Notes: generated by a model from the letters alone, not told the origin. DNA of 64,000 nucleotides from Pseudonocardia sp. N23 (GCF_002583555.1 NZ_BEGX01000001.1:62001-126000); one strand, 5' to 3'; shown: positions 27,128-36,508, numbered from the stretch's first letter. Numbers and translations: made by a program.

Positions 27128-29902
27128 TCACGGGCGGTCGAGGAGCTGGGCCAGGTGCAGCGACGAGCGGCCGCGGAGGTCGTCGAGCTGGGTGCGGCAG
27201 GAGAAGCCGTCGGCCAGGACGACCGCGCCGGGGTGCTCGTCGACGGCGGGCAGGAGGTTCTGCTCCGCGACGGCGACGGAGACGTCGTAGTGCCCGGGCG
27301 TCATCCCGAAGTCCCCGGCCAGCCCGCAGCACCCGGCGACGGTGTGCACGGTCGCGCCGGCCCGTTCCAGCAGCGCCTGGTCGGCCGACCAGCCCATGAT
27401 CGCCCGGTGGTGGCAGTGGGGCTGCGCGACGATCTCGGTGCCGCTCAGGTCGGGTGGGGCCCAGTCCGGACGGCCGGCGAGGAACTCGGCGAGGGTGACG
27501 GTGTGCGCGGCGACGGTGTGGGCGTCGTCGGTGTCGAGGAGGTCGACGGCGTCGCGGCGCAGGACGGCGGTACAGGACGGTTCGAGGCCGATGATCGGGA
27601 GGCCGTCGTCGACGGCGCGGCGCAGCGTGGTGACGGTGCGGCCGAGGATGCGGCGGGCGGCGTCGAGCTGGCCCGTGGTGATCCAGGTGAGGCCGCAGCA
27701 GACGCCGGCGCCGGTGGGCCGGGCCTCGACCCCGGCGCGGGCGAGCACCGCGACGGCGGACTCGGCGACTGCGGGGGCGAAGGCGTCGGTGAAGCTGTCG
27801 ACGAAGAGCACTGCAGGTGCGCCACCGGTCGGGGCGGGCCGTGACCTGCGGCGGAACGGTGTCGACGCGAACGGGGGCACCGACCGGCGCGGGTCCACGC
27901 CGGCGAGGCGCGCGGCGAGTCCGGTGCCCGCGAGCCGGTTGGCCGGCCCCGCGACCCGGCCCGCGAGCCGGGCCCAGCGGGGCAGCCGGCCGAGCGTGTA
28001 GTGCGTGAGCGGGCGCAGCCGCCGGCGGTAGGCGTGGTGGAGGACCTCGGCCTTGTAGGTCGGCATGTCGATGCCGGTCGGGCACTCGGACGTGCAGCCC
28101 TTGCAGGACAGGCACAGGTCGAGCGCGTCGTGCACCTCCGGCGCGCGCCAGTCGGTCCGCTCGCCCCGGACGAGTTCCTGCAGGACCCGGGCGCGGCCGC
28201 GGGTGGAGTCGCGCTCGTCGCGGGTGGCCAGGTAGGACGGGCACATGACGCCGCCGGTCGGGGCGTTGTCGGCGCGGCACTTCCCGACGCCCGTGCAGCG
28301 GTGCACGGCGGAGGCGAGGTCGCCGTTGTCGTGCGGCAGGGCGAAGCCGCCGGGCCGGGCGACGGGGAAGGTCCCGGCGACGCGGACGGCGGCGTCGACG
28401 GGGTCGGGGTCGACGAGGACGCCGGGGTTGAGCAGCCCTTCGGGGTCGAACGCCGCCTTGACCTGCGCAAACAGCGTCAGCGCCGAGGCCGTGTACATCG
28501 CGGGCAGCAGCGCGCTGCGGGCGCGACCGTCGCCGTGCTCGCCCGACAGGGTCCCGCCGTGGGCGGCGACGAGCTCAGCGGCGTCGGAGAGGAACGCCCG
28601 GAACCGGTCGGTCCCGCCGGGACGGTCGAACGGGAAGTCGAGCCGTACGTGCACGCAACCCTCGCCGAAGTGGCCGTACGGAGCGCAGGTCAGACCATGC
28701 GACGCGACCAGCTCGTCGAACCTGCCCAGATAGGCGCCGAGCGACGCGGGCGGGACGGCGGCGTCCTCCCACCCGGCCCAGCCGGGCCGACCCGACGGCG
28801 CGACGCCGGCCAGGCCCGCGCCGTCCTCGCGGATGCGCCACAGCCGGGCGGCGACGGTCGTGTCCTCGACGACCCGCGCGTCGAGGCCGAGGCCGGCGGC
28901 GCCGAGCGCGGCGGCCCGGTCGAGGACCTCGGCGCGGTCGTCGCCCGCGAACTCGACGAACAGCCACGCCCCGCCCCGCGGTAGGTCGGGAACCCGTTGT
29001 GGGCCTTGATGTTCGCGGACGACGGCGACGATCCGCGAGTCCAGGCCCTCGCACGAGCTCGGCCCGTGGGCGACGACGGCCGGCCCGGCGGTGCCGGCGG
29101 CGACGATGTCGTCGAACCCGAGGACGACGAGTACCCGGTGCGCCCGGTCGGCGACGAGCCGCACCGTCGCCCCGGTGACGACGGCGAGTGTGCCCTCGGA
29201 GCCGACGAGGGCCTGGGTGAGGTCGAACCGCTCCGGGAGGAGGTGCTGGACGGCGTAACCCGAGACCTGGCGTCCGAACCGGCCGAACTCGGTGCGCGCC
29301 ACTGCGAGATGGTCGGCCATGACGGCGTGCAGGCGGGCAGTGAGCGCGTCGGTGCCCGAGGCGCCGGGCCCGGTGCGGAACCGGGTGCCGTCGGCGGTGA
29401 GCGCGTCGAGACCGACGACGTTGTCCGAGGTGCGGCCGTAGGCGAGGCTGCGCGCGCCGCAGGCGTTGTTGCCGATCATCCCGCCGATCGTGCAGCGGGT
29501 GTGCGTCGACGGATCGGGCCCGAACCGCAGCCCGGCGGCGGTCGCGGCCCGTTGCAGGGTGGCGTGCACGGTGCCGGGCTGGACGGTCGCGGTGCGGGCG
29601 TCGGCGTCGAGGGCCAGGACGCGGTTCATGTGCCGGGAGAAGTCGACGACGACGCCGGGCCCTATCGCGTTGCCCGCCACGGACGTCCCCGCGCCGCGCG
29701 CGGTCAGCGGGGTGGCGGAGGCGCGACATACGGCGAGGACGGCCTCGACGTCGGCGTCGTCGCGTGGGTGGACGGCCGCGAGCGGCGGGATCCGGTAGAG
29801 CGAGGCGTCGGAGGAGTACCAGGCGCGGGTGCCGGCGTCGGCGGCGGTGGGGACGCCGGTGCGGCGCAGGGCCTCGACCACGTCGTCGGAGGTCGTCGAC
29901 AT
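27128..29902 (-). CDS. FAD-binding and Fe-S oxidoreductase (GlcD/GlpC fusion, D-lactate dehydrogenase type)
   Basis: The 924-residue fusion joins an N-terminal PCMH-type FAD domain (TPLTARGAGTSVAGNAIG near residue 60, IGNNACGARSLAYGRT near residue 140), an FAD-oxidase C domain with GHFGEGCVHVRLDFPF and SGEHGDGRARSALLP, and a GlpC-like part with CLSCKGCTSECPTG, a cysteine-rich CTGVGKC region and CCG motifs (CCGLAGDFGM). Such fusions oxidise D-lactate, glycolate or other 2-hydroxyacids and pass electrons to quinones at the membrane (known family). Its 3' end converges with the E1 operon. Confidence 0.9.
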   Translation of the reverse strand: MSTTSDDVVEALRRTGVPTAADAGTRAWYSSDASLYRIPPLAAVHPRDDADVEAVLAVCRASATPLTARGAGTSVAGNAIGPGVVVDFSRHMNRVLALDADARTATVQPGTVHATLQRAATAAGLRFGPDPSTHTRCTIGGMIGNNACGARSLAYGRTSDNVVGLDALTADGTRFRTGPGASGTDALTARLHAVMADHLAVARTEFGRFGRQVSGYAVQHLLPERFDLTQALVGSEGTLAVVTGATVRLVADRAHRVLVVLGFDDIVAAGTAGPAVVAHGPSSCEGLDSRIVAVVREHQGPQRVPDLPRGGAWLFVEFAGDDRAEVLDRAAALGAAGLGLDARVVEDTTVAARLWRIREDGAGLAGVAPSGRPGWAGWEDAAVPPASLGAYLGRFDELVASHGLTCAPYGHFGEGCVHVRLDFPFDRPGGTDRFRAFLSDAAELVAAHGGTLSGEHGDGRARSALLPAMYTASALTLFAQVKAAFDPEGLLNPGVLVDPDPVDAAVRVAGTFPVARPGGFALPHDNGDLASAVHRCTGVGKCRADNAPTGGVMCPSYLATRDERDSTRGRARVLQELVRGERTDWRAPEVHDALDLCLSCKGCTSECPTGIDMPTYKAEVLHHAYRRRLRPLTHYTLGRLPRWARLAGRVAGPANRLAGTGLAARLAGVDPRRSVPPFASTPFRRRSRPAPTGGAPAVLFVDSFTDAFAPAVAESAVAVLARAGVEARPTGAGVCCGLTWITTGQLDAARRILGRTVTTLRRAVDDGLPIIGLEPSCTAVLRRDAVDLLDTDDAHTVAAHTVTLAEFLAGRPDWAPPDLSGTEIVAQPHCHHRAIMGWSADQALLERAGATVHTVAGCCGLAGDFGMTPGHYDVSVAVAEQNLLPAVDEHPGAVVLADGFSCRTQLDDLRGRSSLHLAQLLDRP

Positions 29903-30228
29903 CTGATGACCTCCGGTGGCGGGACGGCGGCGGGGACGGGTGGTGCGCGCCGGTCACAACCCTAGGCGCGCACCGCCCGGCGCGCTCACGTGGCGCGAAC
30001 CGGCCGCCACAGCAGCACCACGACGGCGATGCCGTCGACGGGCCGCTCGCGCAGGCCACCGCGGGGTGAGCCCTACCCCGACCGGTCGGGTTGACCCCGC
30101 CGGTCCGGGTGCGTCCTCCCTCGTGCGGGGCCGACGTCCTGCCCATCCTCGGTACGGTGCGCCGCTCGCCGGCCCGCCCACCGGCGGGAGCCGTCGCCGA
30201 AGCGGCCGACGGGGGAGGAATGACCAGC
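29903..30228. other. divergent intergenic region
   Basis: About 325 bp separate the oxidoreductase and the secreted hydrolase, which are transcribed away from each other. No coding sequence or clear hairpin is supported. GGGGGAGGA at 30211-30219 is the ribosome site of the hydrolase. Confidence 0.4.
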
Positions 30229-31800
30229 ATGAAGGTGTCACCACGCCGGACGGCTCTGGCCGTACTGGCAGCTGCGGCGAGTGTCGTGCTCGCGTCGTGC
30301 ACGGTCCCGGTGGCCGGGGTCGCCATGGCCGCGACGTCCGGCACCGGCCCGACGGGCCTCGACCGCTACTACACCCAGCAGTTCGACTGGGGGCCGTGCA
30401 CGCCGTTCGCCGGTGACGACGCCCAGCGCACCGCGTTCGCGGCGCCCGGCCTCGACTGCGCGACCATGACCGTTCCGCTCGACTACTCGGCGCCCGACGG
30501 TCGCGTCGCGGAGATCGCGGTACTGCGTCACCGCACCACCGCCGCCGAGAAGGTCGGCTCACTCGTCGTGAACCCGGGCGGGCCCGGCGGGTCGGGGATC
30601 TCGCTGGCCGCCCAGTTCGGTGCCGCGCAGGCCGACGGACCGTTCGACGTCGTCGGGTTCGACCCGCGCGGCGTCGGCGCGAGCACGCCGGCGATCGACT
30701 GCGTCAGCGACCGCGAGATCGACGAGCAGCGCGCCGACTCCGACATCGACACCTCACCGGCAGGCGTGGCCCACATCGAGGAGGAGAACCGGCGCGTCGC
30801 CGCGCAGTGCGTCGAACGTTCCGGCGGTGCCGACGTCATCGCCCACTCCGGCACCCGCGACGTCGCCCGCGACATGGACGTGCTGCGCGCCGCCCTCGGC
30901 GAGCAGAAGCTGACCTTCCTCGGCTACTCCTACGGCACCCGGATCGGCTCGACCTACGCGGAACTGTTCCCGCGCAACGTCCGCGCGATGGTCCTCGACG
31001 GCGCGATCGACCCGACCCAGTCGTCGGCGGACAGTGCCGTGGCCCAGATGGAGGGCTTCCAGAAGGCGTTCGAGGCCTACGCCGCGGACTGCGCGACCAA
31101 GGCCGGCTGCCCGCTCGGCAACGACCCGGCCGCCGCGACGGCCGCGTTCCAGGCGCTGGCCCGGCCGCTGATGGAACACCCGGCGCCGGTGCGTGACAGC
31201 AGCCGGACCCTGTCCTTCAGCGACGCCGTCACCGCGGTCATCGCCGCGCTCTACAACCCGGCGTCGTGGCCGGTGCTCTCGACCGGGCTCACCGAGCTGA
31301 AGGCCGGCGACGGAACGACCCTGATGGGACTGGCCGACGCCTACTTCGCGCGCACCACGGCCGGCGCCTACGGCAACTCCCAGGAGGCGCTCATGGTGGT
31401 CAACTGCGCCGACGGGGGCAGCACCGACGACCCGCAGGCCAACGCCGAGACCGCGCGCCGGGCCAACGAGGTGGCGCCGTTCCAGGACTCCGGCATCGAG
31501 GTGACCGCCGTCCACAGCACGTGCTCCTACCTGCCGGTGGCGCCGACGACCCCGCACCTGCCGGAGGTCGACGGCTTGCCGCGGACGCTCGTCGTCTCCA
31601 CCACCGGTGACCCGTCCACGCCCTACCAGGCGGGCGTCACCCTGGCGAAGGCGCTGGACGCCCGGCTGCTGACGTTCGAGGGCACCCAGCACACCGTCGC
31701 GCTGCAGGGCAACGCGTGCGTCGACGGGATCGTGGGCCTCTACCTGGTGAACCTGACGCTGCCGGCGGCCGACGTCCGCTGCACGGCTGCCACCAGCTGA
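30229..31800 (+). CDS. secreted alpha/beta-hydrolase, TAP-like tripeptidyl aminopeptidase family
   Basis: The 523-residue lipoprotein precursor has a signal peptide ending in the lipobox VVLASCTVP (Cys near residue 24). The alpha/beta-hydrolase fold shows the oxyanion loop VVNPGGPGGSGIS, the nucleophile elbow FLGYSYGTRIG, the C-terminal TAP-like domain, the aspartate of VVSTTGDPSTPYQ and the catalytic histidine of FEGTQHTVAL. Streptomyces homologues cleave N-terminal peptides outside the cell. The ATG at 30229 is preferred because the ribosome site is 9 nt upstream; an ATG three codons earlier is possible. Confidence 0.92.
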   Translation: MKVSPRRTALAVLAAAASVVLASCTVPVAGVAMAATSGTGPTGLDRYYTQQFDWGPCTPFAGDDAQRTAFAAPGLDCATMTVPLDYSAPDGRVAEIAVLRHRTTAAEKVGSLVVNPGGPGGSGISLAAQFGAAQADGPFDVVGFDPRGVGASTPAIDCVSDREIDEQRADSDIDTSPAGVAHIEEENRRVAAQCVERSGGADVIAHSGTRDVARDMDVLRAALGEQKLTFLGYSYGTRIGSTYAELFPRNVRAMVLDGAIDPTQSSADSAVAQMEGFQKAFEAYAADCATKAGCPLGNDPAAATAAFQALARPLMEHPAPVRDSSRTLSFSDAVTAVIAALYNPASWPVLSTGLTELKAGDGTTLMGLADAYFARTTAGAYGNSQEALMVVNCADGGSTDDPQANAETARRANEVAPFQDSGIEVTAVHSTCSYLPVAPTTPHLPEVDGLPRTLVVSTTGDPSTPYQAGVTLAKALDARLLTFEGTQHTVALQGNACVDGIVGLYLVNLTLPAADVRCTAATS

Positions 31801-32098
31801 GTCCCGCCGTCGTCTCCGGCCCGGGGCAGTACCGTCCGGGCCGGGGACGACGCGCGTCGTCCTCCCCGGCGTTGCGGCTCGGTGTGTCGCTCGTCGGGAT
31901 GGCATGGTTCGGGTCGGTCGCGCCCAGCCGGTCCCGGATCGTCCGGTCCGCGCCGATCCGATCTCGGGCTCAACCGGTGGTCCGGACGTGAGATGCGTCG
32001 GGTGGGCGGATGCGGCGGGTCGTGGTGTGATCTGCTGTGCGACACGGAGGGGTGGTCGCCAGGACCATTCCCGGCACACACATCGGAGGAGGACACCA

Positions 32099-32788
32099 GT
32101 GGCCGACGACGCGACCGGATCGTCCACCGCCCTGTCGATCCAGGGTGAGGCACAGCAGGAAACCGGACGGGTCCGCGCGTCCGACGAGGACGTCGACCTC
32201 TACGTCGACGGGGTCTCGGACGAGGTGCTGGCGTGCCGCGAGCGCGGGCGCCACCTGTTCCCGACGATCAGGCAGGCGGGGATCCACTTCCACGGTGTGG
32301 ACCGCGAGGGAATGCTCCTGCGCCGGCTGGTCTGCACCTGCTGCCTCCTGGCGGTCAAGGTCGAGAAGTGGGAAGGCGTCCGCGCGGGCAGCCGCACCCG
32401 GTTCCGCCGGGTTGCATCGAACCTCGAGTACCGCACCGGCAACGACGGCGAGGTGTACCTCGCGCCGAGCGGCCGTGGGCACATGACGCCGCGCCAGATC
32501 GGCGACTCGGTGGCCTCGAAGGCGCTGGCCGGACAGTCGGTCACCGCGCTGCGCAAGGCGGCCACCAAGGCGGCGGCCGAGGCCGCGGCCGAGAAGGCGG
32601 CGGCCGACAAGGCGGCGGCGGAGAAGGCCGCGGCGAAGCCCGTTGCCGAGCCCGCCACCGCGAAGCCCGCCACCGCGAAGCCCGCTGCTGCGAAGCCCGC
32701 TGCTGCGAAGACCGCTGCCAAGCCCGCTGCGAAGGCGGCCGCCAAGCCGAGGTCGACCCGCGTCCGCAGCGCGAAGGGAACCGGCTGA
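32099..32788 (+). CDS. cysteine-containing protein with histone H1-like Lys/Ala/Pro tail
   Basis: This 229-residue protein starts at GTG with GGAGGAGGAC upstream. Residues 1-145 form a folded-looking part with LACRERGRHLFPTIRQAG, LVCTCCLLAVKVEKWEG and YLAPSGRGHMTPRQIGDS; the cysteines (one near residue 46 and a CTCC near 77-80) could make a zinc site. Residues 150-229 are almost only Ala, Lys and Pro in AKPA-type repeats, like histone H1 tails of bacterial nucleoid proteins. The next gene, 3 bp on, is Lsr2-like. I do not know the folded domain; DNA binding by the tail is inferred. Confidence 0.75.
   Translation: MADDATGSSTALSIQGEAQQETGRVRASDEDVDLYVDGVSDEVLACRERGRHLFPTIRQAGIHFHGVDREGMLLRRLVCTCCLLAVKVEKWEGVRAGSRTRFRRVASNLEYRTGNDGEVYLAPSGRGHMTPRQIGDSVASKALAGQSVTALRKAATKAAAEAAAEKAAADKAAAEKAAAKPVAEPATAKPATAKPAAAKPAAAKTAAKPAAKAAAKPRSTRVRSAKGTG
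32651..32710 (+). repeat. four tandem 15-bp units in the AKPA tail
   Basis: Two copies of CCCGCCACCGCGAAG and two of CCCGCTGCTGCGAAG lie head to tail. Each encodes a P-A-x-A-K step of the Lys/Ala/Pro tail. Exact duplication of both versions suggests recent slippage, so tail length may vary between strains. Confidence 0.85.
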
Positions 32789-32791
32789 TCC

Positions 32792-33148
32792 ATGGGCATC
32801 CGGGAGATCCGATACTGCGACATCAGCGGTACCGAGGACGAAGTGGAGACCCACGAGCTCAACATCGACCAGATGCACGTCCGCATCGATCTCGCGGGAC
32901 CCGAGTACCGCAAGCTGCTCGACCTGCTCGGTCCCTACCTCGAGGCGGGGACCATCGAGGCGTCGGTCCCGGGCTACGGCGGCCGCCGCGCCGTCCACAC
33001 GAGCACGGGGCTGACCGTCGAGGAGCGCGCCCGGCTGCGCGACTGGGCGGAGGCGAACGGTATCGAGGTCCCGGCGAACAACCGTTTCAAGCGAACCCTC
33101 GTCGACCAGTGGCGCGAGGACAGCGGGGCGTCCACCCCGGAGGAGTGA
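32792..33148 (+). CDS. Lsr2-like nucleoid protein lacking the canonical RGR hook
   Basis: This 118-residue protein has the Lsr2 outline: an N-terminal beta/helix dimerisation part (IRYCDISGTEDEVETHELN, then HVRIDLAGPEYRKLLDLLGP) and a C-terminal helix-turn-helix (ERARLRDWAEANGIEVPANN). In Lsr2 the loop before the last helix holds R-G-R, which enters the minor groove of AT-rich DNA. Here that position reads ANNRFKRTLVDQW, so the hook is lost, though basic residues remain. It starts 3 bp after the histone-tail gene and is surely co-transcribed with it. Confidence 0.75.
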   Translation: MGIREIRYCDISGTEDEVETHELNIDQMHVRIDLAGPEYRKLLDLLGPYLEAGTIEASVPGYGGRRAVHTSTGLTVEERARLRDWAEANGIEVPANNRFKRTLVDQWREDSGASTPEE

Positions 33149-33348
33149 CCCGCGCGGTCATCCACCGGGCCCGACCACCGGCTCCCGCGTCCACAGCGGC
33201 GGGAGCCGGAGGTCGACGCCGCACTCGTCGGCCGCGGGCCGAGCGCGGCCGCCGGTCCGGTGAGCCCGCCCGGCACGGGTCCGCCGAGGTGTGCACGAAC
33301 ACCGAACGCGGTCACGGGCTGCTCATGGTCGGGGTCGGGCTCTGACGA

Positions 33349-34065
33349 TCATGCCTCGAGCAGTGCCGCCGCGAGCCCGGCCGGCTCGGTGAAGCACGCC
33401 TCGTGGCTGCCCGGCGCCTCGATCGGGGTGACGCCGAGGCGCTCGGCGAACCGGTCCCAGCCGTACTCGCCCGGCGGCAGTGCGATGTCGCCGACGCTGA
33501 GCACATAGGACACCGGCACCCCCAGCGCGGCGGCGTCGAGGGGTTCGACGGTCGTCGTGAAGTACTGCATCGGGTGCGGGACCATCAGTGCGTGGACGGT
33601 GCGCTGCACGTCCTCCGATGCGTCGTTCATGAAGGCGGACTGCCACACCTCCAGCGGCATCGCGACGGAGTTGTTCCCCGACGCGCCGGACAGGCCGTCG
33701 AACAGCTCCTGGTAGGCGGGCGGCACCTCGTCGTAGAGGGTGCGGCCGGCGGCCGGGACGAACGCGCTCCAGTACACGACCTTGCGCAGCCGCCCAGCCA
33801 GCCGCGGCGCCGCAGCCGTCATCGGGTAGCCACCCCAGCTGTGCGCGACGAGCGTGACGTCGTTCAGGTCCTGCTCCTCGACCAGTGCGACGATCGCGTC
33901 CGCGACGTCGGAGAGCTGGTACGCGGTCGGGTCGTCGCCGTCGTGGAGGCCCGGCAGGGTCGGGGTGAACACGCGGTGGCCGGCGGAGCGCAGGTGCTCG
34001 GCCACCGGTCGCCAGGCCCAGCCACCGTGCCAGGCCCCGGTGATCAGCACGAACGTCTCCGACAT
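33349..34065 (-). CDS. alpha/beta-hydrolase (esterase/MES-like)
   Basis: The 238-residue hydrolase opens with FVLITGAWHGGWAWRPVAEH, the oxyanion-loop style of plant methyl-esterase-like hydrolases. The serine elbow is VAHSWGGYPMT near residue 80, the acid is probably the aspartate in YVLSVGDIALPPGEYG, and the histidine is in EAPGSHEACFTEP. The ATG at 34065 follows GGAGG; 18 further upstream codons are low complexity. Substrate not predictable. Confidence 0.9.
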   Translation of the reverse strand: MSETFVLITGAWHGGWAWRPVAEHLRSAGHRVFTPTLPGLHDGDDPTAYQLSDVADAIVALVEEQDLNDVTLVAHSWGGYPMTAAAPRLAGRLRKVVYWSAFVPAAGRTLYDEVPPAYQELFDGLSGASGNNSVAMPLEVWQSAFMNDASEDVQRTVHALMVPHPMQYFTTTVEPLDAAALGVPVSYVLSVGDIALPPGEYGWDRFAERLGVTPIEAPGSHEACFTEPAGLAAALLEA

Positions 34066-34252
34066 CGTTGCCTCCGTGGGCGTCGAACGATCCGACCGCC
34101 GGCGTGGCGGCCGCGTCATCGTGCTGGCTCTGCGTGGCGGCCGTCAACGATGTGGCACGGATCGGGGCGGCGCGCCCACGACGACGATGACCGTTGACGG
34201 GATCCGTGATGCGATGGGCGGGCAACGTGCGCCGAACGACTGGGAGCCCCGC

Positions 34253-34960
34253 ATGACCGACCGCCACGACGTCGCCGCCACGCTGAGGTGGATGCGCGAC
34301 GGAGAGGCCCGCTTCGGTGCCCTCCTCGCCGCCGTCCCCGATGCCGCCCTGGCCGAGCCGTGCGCGCTCCCGGGCTGGACCCGTGCCCACCTCGTCGGGC
34401 ACATGGCGCGCAACGCCGAGGCCCTCACCCGGCTCGCGACGTGGGCGCGGACGGGCGTCGAGACCCCGATGTACTCCGGTCCCGACCAGCGCAACGACGA
34501 CATCGAGGCCTCCGCCGGCCACCCGCCCGCGCGACTGCGCGCCGACGTGACGGCGACGGCCACGGCGCTCGACGTGGCACTCGGCGCGGTCGGTGCCGCC
34601 GGGGCGTGGACGGCGCAGGTCCGCAGCGCGCAGGGGCGCGACATCCCGGCCGCCGAGGTTCCCTGGATGCGCAACCGGGAGGTCTGGCTGCACGCGGTCG
34701 ACCTCGACGCGGGCGCGTCCGTCGACGACATCCCCGCCGGCGTCGTCGACCTGCTGATCGCCGACGTCGCCGGGGTCCTCTCGGGCAAGGACGGCTGCCC
34801 GTCAGCGGTGCTCGCACCCACGGACCGCTCCGGCACCTGGACGCTGGGCCCCGCGGCCGGCGCCGCCCCGACGATCGACGCCCCCGCCGCGGCGATCGCG
34901 GGGTGGCTCACCGGGCGGTCCGCACTCGACGGGACACCCGCGCTGCCGCGCTGGCTCTGA
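34253..34960 (+). CDS. maleylpyruvate isomerase-family mycothiol-dependent protein (DinB fold)
   Basis: This 235-residue protein has the MDMPI N-terminal domain: PGWTRAHLVGHMARNAEALT supplies the first metal histidine, and MRNREVWLHAVDLDAGAS the H-x3-D part of the site. The C terminus has the small beta domain of these enzymes. The family catalyses mycothiol-dependent isomerisation or S-transfer, and characterised members isomerise maleylpyruvate in gentisate degradation. No gentisate genes are nearby, so the real reaction is open. TGGGAG lies 6 nt before the ATG. Confidence 0.88.
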   Translation: MTDRHDVAATLRWMRDGEARFGALLAAVPDAALAEPCALPGWTRAHLVGHMARNAEALTRLATWARTGVETPMYSGPDQRNDDIEASAGHPPARLRADVTATATALDVALGAVGAAGAWTAQVRSAQGRDIPAAEVPWMRNREVWLHAVDLDAGASVDDIPAGVVDLLIADVAGVLSGKDGCPSAVLAPTDRSGTWTLGPAAGAAPTIDAPAAAIAGWLTGRSALDGTPALPRWL

Positions 34961-35052
34961 CCGGCCCCGCCCGCAGCTCCGGTGAACCGGACGGGCCCGC
35001 GGCGCGTCGGGGAGAGGTGGGTTTCGACCGGTTCCTGTGCTCTCCTGAGCCG

Positions 35053-35736
35053 ATGACGGGACGTCCGCACGTGCTGCTGTCGGTGGCGGTGTCCCTCGAC
35101 GGCTGCATCGACGACGTCGGCCGCGAGCGGCTGATCCTGTCCAACGAGGCCGACCTCGACCGGGTCGACGAGGTCCGCGCCTCGGTCGACGCGATCCTTG
35201 TGGGCGCCAACACGATCCGGTGCGACGACCCGCGGCTGCTCGTCCGTTCCGGCGCCCGCCGCGCCGCGCGGGTCGCGCTCGGCAGGCCGCCGTCGCCGGT
35301 GAAGGTGACGTTGACCGGCACCGGCAAGATCGCCCCCGAGTCGAGGTTCCTCACCGCCGGGGAGGGGGAGCGGATCGTCTACGCGCCGACGTCCGCGGCC
35401 GCGGAGGTGCGCGACCGGCTCCGGGCGGGCGCGACCGTCGTCGGCGCGGGGGACCCGCTCGACGTCGCGACCCTGCTCGCCGACCTGCGCCGCCGCGGCG
35501 TCCGCCGGCTGATGGTCGAGGGCGGGTCCCAGGTGCACACCCTGTTCCTGGCGTCGGGCCTGGTCGACGAGCTGCACGTCGTGTTCGCGCCCTTCCTCGT
35601 CGGGCAGCCGGGCGCGCCGCGGTTCGTCAACGCCGCCGCGTTCCCCCAGGGCCCGGGGAACCGGATGCGGCTGGTGGAGACCCGCCCCATCGGCGATGTG
35701 GTGCTGCTGCGGTACGTGCCCTGTCCAGGTGCCTGA
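35053..35736 (+). CDS. RibD C-terminal/DHFR-like pyrimidine or pterin reductase
   Basis: This 227-residue reductase has the RibD_C fold of dihydrofolate reductase-like enzymes: LLSVAVSLDGCIDD at the start, VDAILVGANTIRCDDPRLLV for substrate and NADPH binding, and LMVEGGSQVHTLFLASGLVD in the nucleotide site. It lacks a deaminase domain and has no riboflavin genes beside it. It sits at the left edge of the dehydrogenase/PTPS/glycosyltransferase cluster. A role in reducing a pyrimidine or pterin intermediate is inference. Its last 110 bp overlap the convergent phosphatidyltransferase gene. Confidence 0.88.
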   Translation: MTGRPHVLLSVAVSLDGCIDDVGRERLILSNEADLDRVDEVRASVDAILVGANTIRCDDPRLLVRSGARRAARVALGRPPSPVKVTLTGTGKIAPESRFLTAGEGERIVYAPTSAAAEVRDRLRAGATVVGAGDPLDVATLLADLRRRGVRRLMVEGGSQVHTLFLASGLVDELHVVFAPFLVGQPGAPRFVNAAAFPQGPGNRMRLVETRPIGDVVLLRYVPCPGA

Positions 35737-36376
35737 CGTCGCGCCCGAACGACCATGCCAGGGCCGCGAGCGCGGCGGCGACGAGTCCGGTCGCGACCGC
35801 GCCGGGGAGCAGCGTCGACGACGCGACGACGAGCACGACCCCCTGGGCCGCGGCGACGACCTTGGCGCCCACCGTGGGCGGGACGGTGCCACGCATCCAC
35901 GGGACCAGGGCGGTGACCCCGACGAACGCGTAGCGCATCGCGCCGATCGCGAGCACCCACGCCCCGGACAGGGTCGCGACGTGCACCGACAGCACGGCGA
36001 TCAGCCACGCGTCGGTCTCCATGTCGAACCGGGCCCCGAACACCGACGCCGTCCCGGTCCGCCGGGCGACCCGCCCGTCGACGGCGTCGAGGGCCAGGGC
36101 CACCGACGCCGGCGCCACCAGCAGGGCGACGGGCGCCAGGTTCCCGGCGACGCCGTCGGCGACCAGTGCCGTCACCCCACCGCCCAGCACCGCACGGATC
36201 GCCGTGACCCGGTCGGCAGGCCGGGGCCCGACCTCGACGGTGCGGCGCGCGAGCAGCACCGTGAGCACGACGGCATGCGCCACGCCGACCGCCCACCCAG
36301 CGGGGCCGAGGCCTGTCGTCGCGGCGAGCACACCGAGCAGCGCGAGCTCCCCGCCGAGCACCGTCGTCGCGATCAT
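35627..36376 (-). CDS. CDP-alcohol phosphatidyltransferase
   Basis: This 249-residue integral membrane protein carries the family signature D-G-x2-A-R-x8-G-x3-D-x3-D as LDAVDGRVARR followed by GARFDMETD near residues 85-110. About six hydrophobic segments are visible. These enzymes move a phosphatidyl or phospho-sugar group from a CDP-linked donor to an alcohol, making phosphoinositides or related lipids. It is divergent from the dehydrogenase gene. The 3' end overlaps the reductase by 110 bp on the opposite strand. Confidence 0.85.
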   Translation of the reverse strand: MIATTVLGGELALLGVLAATTGLGPAGWAVGVAHAVVLTVLLARRTVEVGPRPADRVTAIRAVLGGGVTALVADGVAGNLAPVALLVAPASVALALDAVDGRVARRTGTASVFGARFDMETDAWLIAVLSVHVATLSGAWVLAIGAMRYAFVGVTALVPWMRGTVPPTVGAKVVAAAQGVVLVVASSTLLPGAVATGLVAAALAALAWSFGRDVRHLDRARTAAAPHRRWGGSPPAASGSPGPGGTRRR

Positions 36377-36508
36377 GGCTCCCTGTCCGTTGCGGTCATG
36401 TTCCCCGACGGACGAACCCGCCCGCCGGTTCAGCCCCGCCGTGAGGTTGCGGGGAGTTCGTGACCGGCCTGCTGCGCGGCGTTCACCCGCTCCTGGTGGA
36501 CTGGGGCC

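Noticed and set aside
27015-27290. 92-codon frame starting at the E1 beta stop
   Set aside because: After about 37 codons it is antisense to the oxidoreductase and becomes low complexity; kept only as a finding, not as a gene.
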